From contig CAVXYW010000001.1 of assembly GCA_963766295.1 (NCBI GenBank), positions 248,001 through 312,000 on the forward strand: 64,000 bases of DNA, read 5' to 3'. Below, piece by piece: positions 17,091 through 25,539 of this stretch (its first letter is position 1; each line of letters opens with the position of its first letter). The translations under genes were made by a program, and so were the position numbers. The notes under the pieces were generated by a model that worked only from the letters and a program-made list of their open reading frames with translations, had not been told where the DNA came from and searched no databases. The DNA is from JBBDRJ01 sp963766295. Its GTDB lineage: Bacteria; Actinomycetota; JAICYB01.

Positions 17091-17105
17091 GAAAGGAGGC
17101 CTGCG

Positions 17106-17711
17106 ATGTTCATCCAGGTCGTGAAGAGCAAGACGAAGGATGCCGCGGGCGTCAAGGCCGCCAGCGATAAGTGGCAGGCGGAGGTGAAGTCCGGCGCCAT
17201 CGGATTCGTCGGCATGACGGGCGGCGTCGCCGACGACGGCACATTCGTCGTGGTAGCACGCTTCGAGTCAGAGGAGAAGGCGCAGGCCAACAGCGATCGC
17301 CCTGAGCAAACTGCGTGGTTCCAGAAGGAGCTGTCTCCGCTCCTCGAAGGCGCACCGACCTTCTACAACTGCACGTCTGTCACCGAATTCATGGGTGGCG
17401 GGTCAGACGACGCGGGCTTCGTCCAACTGATGATCTACAAGCCTTCAGACCTCAACAAAGCCAAGGAACTGAACAAGAAGTTCGAGAACATGGACATGAG
17501 CGGCCGGCCGGACATCATCGGAGGTACCTCGGCCGTTTCAGCCGACGGGACGGTGATAGACACCAACTACTTCTCATCGGAAGCCGAAGCTCGCGCGGGA
17601 GAAAAGGGAGAGATGCCGGCCGAGATGCAGGAAATGATGGAGGAGTACGGCGAGGTCGTCGGTAACGTCGAGTACGTCGACCTAAAAGATCCCTGGTTCA
17701 TTAGCGCCTAG
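17106..17711 (+). CDS. Two-domain dimeric alpha-beta barrel protein
   Basis: A 201-residue protein that reads as two consecutive ABM/EthD-like ferredoxin-fold domains: MFIQVVKSK...FVVVARFESEEKAQANSDRP in the first half, and GFVQLMIYKPSD...TNYFSSEAEARAGEK in the second. Such domains form beta-barrel dimers and occur in monooxygenases and stress proteins; here the two halves may pair within one chain. No catalytic residues can be named. ATG 17106 follows AAAGGAGG, 15 bp after the DUF2269-like pair. Confidence 0.7.
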   Translation: MFIQVVKSKTKDAAGVKAASDKWQAEVKSGAIGFVGMTGGVADDGTFVVVARFESEEKAQANSDRPEQTAWFQKELSPLLEGAPTFYNCTSVTEFMGGGSDDAGFVQLMIYKPSDLNKAKELNKKFENMDMSGRPDIIGGTSAVSADGTVIDTNYFSSEAEARAGEKGEMPAEMQEMMEEYGEVVGNVEYVDLKDPWFISA

Positions 17712-17721
17712 GTCAGCCGGA

Positions 17722-18075
17722 TTGCGATGGGTCGCCTGGGTACTCACCGTCCTAATCGCTTGGCGGTGGCTTGGCTTCCTCGTTGGCATCCCGCGCATCT
17801 GGCGCTTTCAAAGCACCGCTCGACGTGAAGCGCGCCGCACGGTAATCGCGCGCGGCGCGTGGAACGTCTTCTTCTCGGTGGCCGTCGTCTATCTATGGGC
17901 TTCGATCTTCGATCGTCAACCCGGCGAGACGTTCGTGGGATTTCTGGCAGCAGCGATGCTGTGCTCGCTGGCCGTGGGGGTCATCGCCGGATTCATGCAG
18001 CCGGAGGAAAGGACTCCGGCGACTTTGGAGGTCTGCCGGCTCAAGCCGCTCCGGTTAGAAGCTCCGCCGACCTGA
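17722..18075 (+). CDS. Hypothetical small membrane protein
   Basis: A 117-residue frame with hydrophobic segments WVAWVLTVLIAWRWLGFLVG, VFFSVAVVYLWASI and FLAAAMLCSLAVGVIAGF. It starts at TTG 17722, 10 bp after the preceding stop, and its end overlaps the 3' end of folD by 35 bp on the opposite strand. No family recognised. The hydrophobic layout and position support a real gene. Confidence 0.6.
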   Translation: MRWVAWVLTVLIAWRWLGFLVGIPRIWRFQSTARREARRTVIARGAWNVFFSVAVVYLWASIFDRQPGETFVGFLAAAMLCSLAVGVIAGFMQPEERTPATLEVCRLKPLRLEAPPT

Positions 18076-18907
18076 CCGTGTTGGCCATGAGCATCGCGCG
18101 CGTCATAGGGCCGACACCTCCGGGAACGGGAGTGATGGCTCGGGCTTTCTGAGAGACGGCATCGAAGTCGACATCGCCGATCAACTTCCCTTCGGCGTTA
18201 GCCGTCGTCCCGACATCGATGACCACCGCGCCTTCCGACACGTGATCGGCCGTGATCATCCCCGGGCTCCCAGCGGCGGCGACCAGGATGTCGGCCTGTT
18301 TTGTGAAGTGCGCGAGTTCGCGAGTTCCCGTGTGGCAGATCGTCACTGTTGCGTTCGCGCCGTCGGCCTTGTTGGACAGCAACACCGATAGCGGACGGCC
18401 CACCAACACGCTTCGTCCGACGACTACGACGTGTTGCTTCGCGATCTCGACACCCGTCCGGACGAGAAGCTGCTGCACGCCGAAGGGCGTGCATGGGATG
18501 AAGCGCGGGTTTCCGCTCATGAGCAGGCCCTGGTTGAAAGGATGCAATCCGTCGATGTCCTTGGCCGGGTTGATCCGGCGCAGGAACGCCGGTTCGTCCA
18601 GATGCTTGGGGATCGGCGTCTGCAGAAGGATCCCGTGGATGGAATCGTCGGCGTTGAGGGAATCGATGATCTCCTCGAGATCGTCGGGCTCGGTGGCCTC
18701 GGGCATCTTGTGCGTGACGGCATCGATGCCGACCTTGCGAGCGTCCTTTCCTTTGAGACGGACGTAGGTCACGGAAGCCGGGTCCTCGCCGACCAGGATC
18801 ACGGCCAGACCAGGGACCACTCCGCGGTCGGCCAGAGCGGCCACGCGGTCGCGGAGCTCGTCGAAGATCTCGCCAGCGATCTTCTTGCCGTCGATGATGT
18901 CCGCCAT
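18041..18907 (-). CDS. folD: Bifunctional methylene-THF dehydrogenase/methenyl-THF cyclohydrolase
   Basis: A 288-residue FolD, interconverting 5,10-methylene- and 10-formyl-tetrahydrofolate in the cytosol. SVTYVRLKGK holds the catalytic Tyr and Lys, HGILLQTPIPKH the cyclohydrolase region, FIPCTPFGV is a signature, VVVGRSVLVGRPL is the dinucleotide-binding loop, and TPVPGGVGPMT is the C-terminal signature. The start is ATG 18907. It provides one-carbon units for the purine genes at the end of the window. Confidence 0.96.
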   Translation of the reverse strand: MADIIDGKKIAGEIFDELRDRVAALADRGVVPGLAVILVGEDPASVTYVRLKGKDARKVGIDAVTHKMPEATEPDDLEEIIDSLNADDSIHGILLQTPIPKHLDEPAFLRRINPAKDIDGLHPFNQGLLMSGNPRFIPCTPFGVQQLLVRTGVEIAKQHVVVVGRSVLVGRPLSVLLSNKADGANATVTICHTGTRELAHFTKQADILVAAAGSPGMITADHVSEGAVVIDVGTTANAEGKLIGDVDFDAVSQKARAITPVPGGVGPMTRAMLMANTVRSAELLTGAA

Positions 18908-18988
18908 GAAACCGTAGGTTAGCTCCGGAGGCCGACTTTCGTGGTGGCGAACCTCGACGGCCCCCGCGGTGTCCTAGAGGTGACACGG

Positions 18989-19507
18989 ATGGACGAAGAA
19001 CAAGACCGGGCGATGGTCACCCTCGAGCGCTGGGTTCGAGCTTTTCAGCCTGTCGTCTACCGTGCCGCTTACTTGATCTTGAAAGACAAACAAGCCGCCG
19101 AAGACGTAGCCCAGGAGACATTCATCCGCGCGTACAACGCCGCACGCCGGGCCGATCCGGGCGAAGGTGTGCGCGCCTGGCTGTACCGCATAGCGGTCAA
19201 CACGGCATTGAACGAGGTGCGCCGCCGGAAGCGCGAGCGCACAGCGGTGGAGCGGATCCGGCCACAGGAGGGTTACGACCCGATGGACGCGAGCGATCGC
19301 ACATCGGTCGTCTCGGAAGCCATAGACAAACTGCCCGACCGACTGCGGGTGGCCGTGATCTGCAGGTATTTCCTCGATCTATCCGAGCAAGAGATGGCGC
19401 AAGTACTGAAAGTCCGCCCCGGGACTATCAAGTCGCGACTGCACGAGGCGCGCCGGCTGCTGGCCGGCGACGACGCGCTCGTGGCCGCCGCGGGAACGAC
19501 GGGGTGA
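18989..19507 (+). CDS. ECF-type RNA polymerase sigma factor
   Basis: A 172-residue sigma-70-family factor. Region 2 is AAYLILKDKQAAEDVAQETFIRAY (helix that melts and reads the -10 element) with WLYRIAVNTALNEVRRR. Region 4 is LPDRLRVAVICRYFLDLSEQEMAQVL followed by the recognition helix PGTIKSRLHEARRLL. I chose ATG 18989 (MDEEQDR), which has AGAGG 8 bases ahead; GTG 18941 would add 16 doubtful residues. The next gene encodes an anti-sigma-like membrane protein, so this is probably a signal-responsive sigma/anti-sigma unit. Confidence 0.9.
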   Translation: MDEEQDRAMVTLERWVRAFQPVVYRAAYLILKDKQAAEDVAQETFIRAYNAARRADPGEGVRAWLYRIAVNTALNEVRRRKRERTAVERIRPQEGYDPMDASDRTSVVSEAIDKLPDRLRVAVICRYFLDLSEQEMAQVLKVRPGTIKSRLHEARRLLAGDDALVAAAGTTG

Positions 19508-19514
19508 ACAAGTC

Positions 19515-19865
19515 ATGGTGAACGAGTCGCTCGATACGGAAATCAGGCAAGCGCTGGATGCGCAGGCTCACGAGGTCGACCTTCCGGTCGACCTCGCGAG
19601 CCGAACCATGCAGCTTGCAGCCGAGAGTGCGAAGCGGTCGCTACGCGACCGGCTTCGCACCCTCCGCGACTCCCGCAAGATGCGTCTGCCGGCAAGTGGT
19701 TACCCGCGATGGATGTATGCGGGAGCGGCATTCGGCGCGGCGATCATGCTGTTTGCGGTGGGAACGCTCGTTACGCGCGAGACATCGAATCTGGTGGCGT
19801 CAACCGGCGATCAACCGAGTGGGGAGCTCTTCAACGACTCGTCGGCGACCTCGGGTGCGGCGTGA
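19515..19865 (+). CDS. Anti-sigma-like single-pass membrane protein, possibly the N-terminal part of a broken DUF4349 gene
   Basis: A 116-residue product with a charged cytoplasmic N-terminal half (MVNESLDTEIRQALDAQAH) and one membrane helix (YAGAAFGAAIMLFAVGTLV), ending in a Ser/Thr-rich stretch. It begins 7 bp after the ECF sigma stop. DUF4349 proteins often have an N-terminal region and helix like this, so it may originally have continued into the broken frame downstream instead of being a separate gene. A zinc-binding anti-sigma motif is not visible. Confidence 0.6.
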   Translation: MVNESLDTEIRQALDAQAHEVDLPVDLASRTMQLAAESAKRSLRDRLRTLRDSRKMRLPASGYPRWMYAGAAFGAAIMLFAVGTLVTRETSNLVASTGDQPSGELFNDSSATSGAA

Positions 19866-20813
19866 GAGGATCAGAGCTGGAGAACCGTAATCGCCGGGAA
19901 GAGGACCAGCCGTCGACCTTCGAACGCCGCGGAATCTCCGGCAACGCTGCCCTGCCGGGAGGCGCTGCACCCGAGGATGCGCGCGAAGCCGGTAGGCGGC
20001 CGAACTCGCGGCGAAGTCAATCAGCGTCGCAGACGAACGGCTTGCCGAGTCAACGCCAGAGCGACGGCGCCGGAACAACGCAAGCTCAGCCCGACACTGC
20101 CATCGCTCCCGTCCCTCCGGTAACCGGTCGACCCGGAAGCGTCCCGCCCAAAGATCGTCAAGACGGCCGACATACGAGATCGAAGTGGAGGGCTTCTCGA
20201 ACGCATGGAGTAGCGCCAATGCAGTCGCCGGTAAGCACGGTGGCTTCGTCACCAACTCGAACACCGAAGAGATCTCCGATAAGCTCGCCCGCGGCACGCT
20301 GACGATGCGCGTTCCGGCCGACAAATACCAGGCCGCCGTCGACGACCTGGCCAAGATCGGCACGATCGCCAACCAGCACACGGGTGGCAACCGATGTGTC
20401 GGCCTCCGATCGTCGACCTTCAGGCACGCGTCCGAACGCTGGAGGCTGAAGAGCTGCAGATCCAGGAGCTCCTGCGCCGAACCAACAACGTCTCCGAGGT
20501 CCTCGAGATCCGGAACCGCTTGGACGGCGTCCGTCAGGAGATCGAATCGCTCAAAGCGCAGCAGAAGTACTTCGAGGACCAGGTCGAATTCGCAACGATC
20601 AACGTGACGGTCTTCGAGCAGGGGGCTGAGCCCGACGACGGAGACGACGGCATCATCGTCGATGCGTGGGATACGGCCCTCGAGATCGGGCTGACGATCG
20701 TGGCCGGAACCCTCGTCGTCCTCGGCGGTCTGATCCCGCTCGCTGCGCTGGGAATAGCGGTTTGGTTCGGAGTTCGGACTGTCCGACGCCGGAGGAGCGC
20801 GCCGGAGAACTGA
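19862..20813 (+). pseudogene. DUF4349-domain membrane protein, broken by several +1 frameshifts
   Basis: Joining pieces from different frames rebuilds a DUF4349 protein: RPKIVKTAD (frame starting about 20124), then YEIEVEGFSNAW to IANQHTGG, then DVSAS, then IVDLQARVRTLEAEE to the C-terminal membrane helix (TIVAGTLVVLGGLIPLAALG) and RRRRSAPEN. Each join needs one extra base to be skipped: 20172, 20392 and about 20408, plus one near 20124-20127. DUF4349 proteins are coiled-coil membrane proteins, often encoded with ECF sigma factors as here. The region before 20124 is low-complexity and its frame is uncertain. Either a decayed gene or a cluster of assembly errors. Confidence 0.7.
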
Positions 20814-20846
20814 CCCACGAGATGCGATTGGGATTTTCGGTACCCT

Positions 20847-21845
20847 TTGTCCCTCTTGCGTCTCATTCTGGCTAACCACTCCAGCTATCCGCGCGTGGGC
20901 GACGGCGGCACCGCCCAACGCTTGCGCCGCGCGTACGCCAACCGCGAGACCGGGAAGATCGACGAGAACGAGTTCGAGACCATCGCCCGCGATTACGTCG
21001 GCGAGGTCATCAAAGAACAAGAGGACGCCGGGCTCGACCTGGTCACAGACGGCCTCGTCTATTGGTACGACCTCCTGGCCCACCCGGCTCGCCGCCTGGA
21101 CAACATCACGATCAACGGGTTGGTCCGGTTCTTCGACACGAACACCTACGTCCGCCAGCCCGAGGTCAACGGCAAGATCGGTGGCACTTACGGCATCGCC
21201 GACGACTTCAAGAAAGCCAAGAGCCAGACGACCAAGGAGCTGAAGGCCGTCATTCCCGGCCCGTACACGCTGGCCCGGCACTCGATCAGCAAGTCCAACG
21301 GAGATCTCTCATCGATGGCAATGGCATACGCCGAAGCGTTGGGACGCGAGCTCGAAGCGCTCAACGCGGCCGGTGCAACGGTCGTGCAGATCGAAGAGCC
21401 GTCGCTGCTGAAGTTCCCCGACGATGCCGAGATGGTCCGCAACGTTCTCAAGCGCGCCGTCGAATCCAAGGGAAACCTCACGATCAGCCTGGCAACGTAC
21501 TTCGGCGACGCCACCACGATCTACGGTGAGCTGATCAACATGCCGTGCGACATGCTCGCCGTCGATCTCATCTATGGTCCGGGCCTATTCGAGACGATCG
21601 TGCAGCACGGCTCCGATCGTCCCATCGCCTTAGGTGTGGTGGATGCCAGGAACACGAAGCTGGACGACACTAAGGACGTTTCCGCCAAAGTCGGCCGCGT
21701 GGTTGACGCCCTGGACGCCAAGGGGGTAGGCGAGGTGCACCTGCAGCCGTCCAACGGCCTCGAGTTCCTGCCGCGTGATCGCGCCAAACGTAAGCTGGAG
21801 CGGCTCGCTGAGATCAGGGACGCGGTAGCAAAGGCAGGGGCATGA
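20847..21845 (+). CDS. MetE-core-like protein A (cobalamin-independent methionine synthase family), zinc ligands missing
   Basis: A 332-residue TIM-barrel protein resembling the C-terminal catalytic domain of cobalamin-independent methionine synthase: DLVTDGLVYWYDLL, VIPGPYTLAR, VVQIEEPSLL, and VGEVHLQPSNGLEFLPRDRA. In MetE the zinc is held by His-x-Cys, a Glu and a late Cys in PDCGLK. Here the first motif reads SLATYFG and the last reads PSNGLE, so His and both Cys are absent. It may be a non-catalytic partner of the next protein or act on another substrate. Start TTG 20847; TTG 20856 is also possible. The stop overlaps the next start (ATGA). Confidence 0.8.
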   Translation: MSLLRLILANHSSYPRVGDGGTAQRLRRAYANRETGKIDENEFETIARDYVGEVIKEQEDAGLDLVTDGLVYWYDLLAHPARRLDNITINGLVRFFDTNTYVRQPEVNGKIGGTYGIADDFKKAKSQTTKELKAVIPGPYTLARHSISKSNGDLSSMAMAYAEALGRELEALNAAGATVVQIEEPSLLKFPDDAEMVRNVLKRAVESKGNLTISLATYFGDATTIYGELINMPCDMLAVDLIYGPGLFETIVQHGSDRPIALGVVDARNTKLDDTKDVSAKVGRVVDALDAKGVGEVHLQPSNGLEFLPRDRAKRKLERLAEIRDAVAKAGA

Positions 21846-22858
21846 ACGGACGCGAAAAGCTGGCCAAGCTCGGCATCGATCTGCCGATGCTTCCCATCAC
21901 GGCAGTTGGTTCCTACGCCAAGCCCGAAGAGCTGACCAAGGCCCGCGCGAAGTTCGTCCGCGGCGACATCTCCAAAGACGAACTCCGCAAGCACCAAGAG
22001 GAAGCCACCGCCATGTGGATGGGCTTTCAGAACGAGATCGGTGTCGACGTCCCCGTCGACGGCGAGATGTACCGCACCGACATGGTCGAGTACTTCGCCG
22101 AGGAGATGGACGGCTTCGAGAAGGGCGGCTGGGTTCGCTCCTACGGGAACCGCTACTACCACAAGCCGATCATCACCAGCCAGATCCGCTGGCGCGGCCC
22201 GATCACCGTCGACTGGTGGAAGTTCGCTCAATCACTGACCGACAAGCCGGTCAAAGGGATGTTCACCGGCGGCTACACCACGATGGACTGGTCCTTCAAC
22301 GAGCACTACCCCGACCGCAAAGCCGTAGCGCTGGCGCTCGCCGCTGAGTTCCGTAAAGAGGTCGAAGCTCTCGTCGAAGCCGGTTGCAAGATCATCCAAG
22401 TGGACGAGCCGGCGGTTTCCGTTCGCGCCGACGAGATAGACATCGCGATCGAAGCCATGCAGATCACTTGCGAAGGCATCGACGCGTACTTCATCACTCA
22501 CGCGCTCGAGTACGGCTATCCGCAGACCGTATTCCCGGACGTGCTCGACTTGGCCGTCGACAACTTCGACATGGAGTTCGCGAACTCCGACTTCGCCTTC
22601 CTCGAGGGCCTGCGCGACTTCGGCTTCGACAAGGACCTCTCGCTCGGTGTCGTCGACGTTCACACCCACGTGATCGACGACACGGACGAAGTCGAACAGC
22701 GCATCCGCAAAGCCATCGACATCCTTCCCGCCGAGACGATCTGGCCCGACCCCGACTGCGGACTCAAGACGCGCACCGTTGAAGAGTCGATGGGCAAGAT
22801 GCGCGCGATCGCTGAAGCGACCAAACGGGTTCGCGCCGACATCTCGTCGCGCGTTTAA
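21842..22858 (+). CDS. MetE-core-like protein B (cobalamin-independent methionine synthase family), partial zinc site
   Basis: A 338-residue paralogue of the preceding protein, starting ATG 21842 inside the previous stop. Seen: TAVGSYAKPEEL, DVPVDGEMYRTDM, IIQVDEPAVSV, FITHALEYG and DPDCGLKTRT. Of the MetE zinc ligands, the His (ITH), the Glu (DMEFANS) and the late Cys (PDCGLK) are present, but the first Cys of His-x-Cys is Leu. Members of this fold transfer a methyl group from folate or corrinoid donors to homocysteine or a related thiol. With protein A it probably forms a heteromer. Methionine synthesis is possible, not shown. Confidence 0.82.
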   Translation: MNGREKLAKLGIDLPMLPITAVGSYAKPEELTKARAKFVRGDISKDELRKHQEEATAMWMGFQNEIGVDVPVDGEMYRTDMVEYFAEEMDGFEKGGWVRSYGNRYYHKPIITSQIRWRGPITVDWWKFAQSLTDKPVKGMFTGGYTTMDWSFNEHYPDRKAVALALAAEFRKEVEALVEAGCKIIQVDEPAVSVRADEIDIAIEAMQITCEGIDAYFITHALEYGYPQTVFPDVLDLAVDNFDMEFANSDFAFLEGLRDFGFDKDLSLGVVDVHTHVIDDTDEVEQRIRKAIDILPAETIWPDPDCGLKTRTVEESMGKMRAIAEATKRVRADISSRV

Positions 22859-22868
22859 GGCCCAGACG

Positions 22869-23621
22869 TTGCCCGGCTCCCTCGACGGAAAGGTCGCCAT
22901 CGTCACCGGTTCGTCCCGTGGAATGGGACGAGTCACGGCCGCACACCTTGCTTCTCAGGGTGCGAAAGTCGCCGTCTGTTACGTCCGGAACAAGGACATG
23001 GCCGAGGAGCTTGTTGCCGAAATCGGTAAGAACGGCGGCGAAGCCGGCGCATTCGGGTTCGACCTCACAACCGAAGACGGTTCAGCAGGATTGGTGGATG
23101 CGGTCGTAAAGCGTTTCGGACGCCTCGACATCCTCGTCTGCAACGTCGGCGGATTCCTCAAAAAACCTTTCGAGGAAACGACCGTGCAGGAATGGCGTGA
23201 ACAGTTCGCGCAGAACACCGACACGATGTTCTTCTGCATCCGCGCGGCACTTCCGCACATGAAGGCTGCGGGAGCGGGACGGATCGTCAACTTCGCGGCC
23301 GCGGGAGCCGAATACCCGGTGCGCCAGACGGGCTTCGCCGCTTACGCCGCTGCGAAATCCGCGGTCGTCGGTTTCTCTCGCGCCCTCGCTCGTGAGCTCG
23401 GTCCCGAGCACATAACGGTCAACGTGATCGCGCCCGGCATCGTTTCGGACAACGCCCCAACCCGTGAGGAAGCCGTCGCGATCGGCTTCGTGAAGCACAC
23501 GCCGGTCGGGCGCGTCGGCGCAGCTCAGGATGTTGCGGAGGCCGTTGCCTTCATGGTCCGGCCCGAATCCGACTACATCACCGGAGCAGTGCTGGAAGTC
23601 GGGGGCGGCTGGAGGGTCTAG
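22869..23621 (+). CDS. Short-chain dehydrogenase/reductase
   Basis: A 250-residue Rossmann enzyme of the FabG-like classical SDR group: VTGSSRGMG cofactor loop, CNVGG, AAYAAAK (catalytic Tyr-x3-Lys), and the ending TGAVLEVGGGW. At the position of the catalytic Ser (13-14 residues before the Tyr) the sequence is AAAGAE, without Ser, so activity may be altered. Start TTG 22869 with AAGG ahead, 10 bp after the MetE-like gene. It heads a run of oxidoreductase genes to 25539. Confidence 0.88.
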   Translation: MPGSLDGKVAIVTGSSRGMGRVTAAHLASQGAKVAVCYVRNKDMAEELVAEIGKNGGEAGAFGFDLTTEDGSAGLVDAVVKRFGRLDILVCNVGGFLKKPFEETTVQEWREQFAQNTDTMFFCIRAALPHMKAAGAGRIVNFAAAGAEYPVRQTGFAAYAAAKSAVVGFSRALARELGPEHITVNVIAPGIVSDNAPTREEAVAIGFVKHTPVGRVGAAQDVAEAVAFMVRPESDYITGAVLEVGGGWRV

Positions 23622-23641
23622 CCGGTAGGTTTACTCCCCTT

Positions 23642-24514
23642 ATGAAGGTCGGATTCGTTGGGCTGGGAACCATGGGAGCGCCGATGGCGCGCAATCTGCT
23701 GCGCGCCGGCTTCGACGTTGCAGTGCACAACCGAACTCGTTCCAAGGAAGAGGCTTTTGCTGCCGAGGGCGCTGAACGAGCAGCGACGCCGGCCGAGGCG
23801 GCCACCGATGCCGACGTCGTGGTCACGATCGTTTCGGACACACCAGATGTCGAAAACGTTTTGTTCGGTCCCGATGGGATCTCGCAAACGATCCGAGCCG
23901 GATGCGTCGTCGTCGACATGTCGACGATCTCGCCGGAAGCGACGCGCGCATTCAGTGAAAGACTCGCAGCGAGCAACGTCGGTTTCGTCGACGCGCCGGT
24001 GTCCGGAGGCTCCGAGGGTGCCGAGAAGGGAACGCTCACGATCATGGCCGGCGGCGAGGCGGCGGAAGTCGAGAAAGCAAGGCCGGTGCTCGAAGCATTG
24101 GGCTCAAAGGTCACCCACATCGGGCCCAGCGGCTCAGGACAGCTGACCAAGGCGGTCAACCAGATCATCATCGGCGGATACTTCCTCGCACTGGCCGAAG
24201 GGTTGATCTTCGGATTAAAGGCCGGTCTCGACATGGACAGGGTGGTCGAAGCGATATCGCAGGGCATGTGCCGGTCTGCCGTTCTCGAGATGCGGAGCGG
24301 AAACATGCTGAAGGACGACTACCCGTTGGGTTTCAAACTTGCGTTGCACCTGAAGGATCTCGAGATCGCCAACGCAACGGCCCAGGATCTCGGTGTTGAT
24401 CTTCCGCTCATGGATCTCGTTCGAAGCATCGAAGAAGTTCTCGTTGCCGATCGCGGGGACGAAGACCTATCCGTGATCGCCGCACATGCGCGGCAGAAGG
24501 CAGGCCTTGCATGA
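23642..24514 (+). CDS. Beta-hydroxyacid dehydrogenase (3-hydroxyisobutyrate dehydrogenase family)
   Basis: A 290-residue NAD(P)-binding enzyme: GFVGLGTMGAPMARNL cofactor loop, FVDAPVSGGSEGA substrate loop, GQLTKAVNQ with the catalytic Lys, and the all-helical C-terminal domain with LHLKDLEIA. The family oxidises 3-hydroxyisobutyrate, tartronate semialdehyde or similar acids. ATG 23642, 20 bp after the SDR stop. The stop overlaps the next start (ATGA). With the following alpha-hydroxyacid oxidase it could process a short hydroxyacid (inference). Confidence 0.93.
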   Translation: MKVGFVGLGTMGAPMARNLLRAGFDVAVHNRTRSKEEAFAAEGAERAATPAEAATDADVVVTIVSDTPDVENVLFGPDGISQTIRAGCVVVDMSTISPEATRAFSERLAASNVGFVDAPVSGGSEGAEKGTLTIMAGGEAAEVEKARPVLEALGSKVTHIGPSGSGQLTKAVNQIIIGGYFLALAEGLIFGLKAGLDMDRVVEAISQGMCRSAVLEMRSGNMLKDDYPLGFKLALHLKDLEIANATAQDLGVDLPLMDLVRSIEEVLVADRGDEDLSVIAAHARQKAGLA

Positions 24515-25539
24515 CTCTGCCAACTACTGCTGAAGCTCTCGAGGCAGCCGCGCGCGAACGCGTGTCGCCGGTTGCCTGGGCCTATTACTCGGCAGGCTCC
24601 TTCTCCGAAAAGAGCGTCAAGGACAACGTCACTTCGTGGTCACGCTGGTACCTGCGCAACCGGATCGGCGTCGATGTCGCGCACATCGATCTGAGCACGA
24701 CCGTGATGGGCACCAAGATCGCCGTGCCCGTCCTAACTGCTCCATGCGGCTTCAACAAATTCGCGCACCCGGACGGAGAGTTCGCGGTCGCTCGCGCATG
24801 CGAAGCCGAAGGAACCATTCAAGTCCTCTCGTCCGCTACGGCGCTGCCGCCGGCCGAGGTTTCGGCTGTCTCGAAAGGTCCGAAGTGGCTGCAGCTGTAT
24901 GCCGACACCGACAAGGCCGTCACCGACCAACGGGTCGCGGCGGCCGAGGACGCGGGGTTCCTTGCGGTCGCGATAACCGTCGACACGCCACAACTCGGCA
25001 TCCGTTATCAGGGACTCGCCGATATCGAGGCCTTCTTGTTGGAACTTCAATCGATAGGAGTTGAGTCACCGATCCTCTCCTTCACCCAAAGCCTTGACTG
25101 GACGGAGATCGAGCGGATCGCGTCCAACACAACGCTCCCAGTCATCCTCAAGGGCGTTCTTCACCCGGACGATGCGAGGATCGCACCCAACCACGGCGTA
25201 AAAGCCGTGATCGTCTCCAACCACGGCGGACGCCAGCTCGACGGTTCCCTTCCACCCGCTCTCGCGCTTCCCGATGTCGTCGAAGCAGCCGGGGACGCGC
25301 TCGAGGTCTACGTCGACGGTGGCGTGCGAACGGGCATCGACGTCCTGCGCGCGCTTGCTCTCGGAGCGCGGGCGGTTCTGATCGGGCGTCCATACTTGTG
25401 GGCTCTCGCGGTCGACGGCGAACAAGGGGTTCGTGACCTGCTCGGGCGATTCAAGACCGAGCTGCACAACGCGATGGCGCTGGCGGGACAGACGGCGGCG
25501 AACCACGTTGACCGGTCGATCGTTGTTCTAGACAGATGA
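24511..25539 (+). CDS. FMN-dependent alpha-hydroxy-acid oxidase/dehydrogenase
   Basis: A 342-residue TIM-barrel flavoenzyme of the lactate/glycolate oxidase family: AWAYYSAGS with a substrate-binding Tyr, APCGFNKFAHPDGE, VILKGVLHPDDA with the flavin-contacting Lys, SNHGGRQLDGS with the catalytic His and substrate Arg, and DGGVRTGIDVLRAL. It oxidises a 2-hydroxyacid to the 2-oxoacid. Start ATG 24511 overlaps the previous stop, and its own stop overlaps the next start, so the genes are translationally coupled. Confidence 0.92.
   Translation: MTLPTTAEALEAAARERVSPVAWAYYSAGSFSEKSVKDNVTSWSRWYLRNRIGVDVAHIDLSTTVMGTKIAVPVLTAPCGFNKFAHPDGEFAVARACEAEGTIQVLSSATALPPAEVSAVSKGPKWLQLYADTDKAVTDQRVAAAEDAGFLAVAITVDTPQLGIRYQGLADIEAFLLELQSIGVESPILSFTQSLDWTEIERIASNTTLPVILKGVLHPDDARIAPNHGVKAVIVSNHGGRQLDGSLPPALALPDVVEAAGDALEVYVDGGVRTGIDVLRALALGARAVLIGRPYLWALAVDGEQGVRDLLGRFKTELHNAMALAGQTAANHVDRSIVVLDR

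Noticed and set aside
19800..21281. A 493-codon minus-strand open frame across the DUF4349 and MetE-like region
   Set aside because: It is antisense to coding segments with clear family motifs and has no motif of its own.
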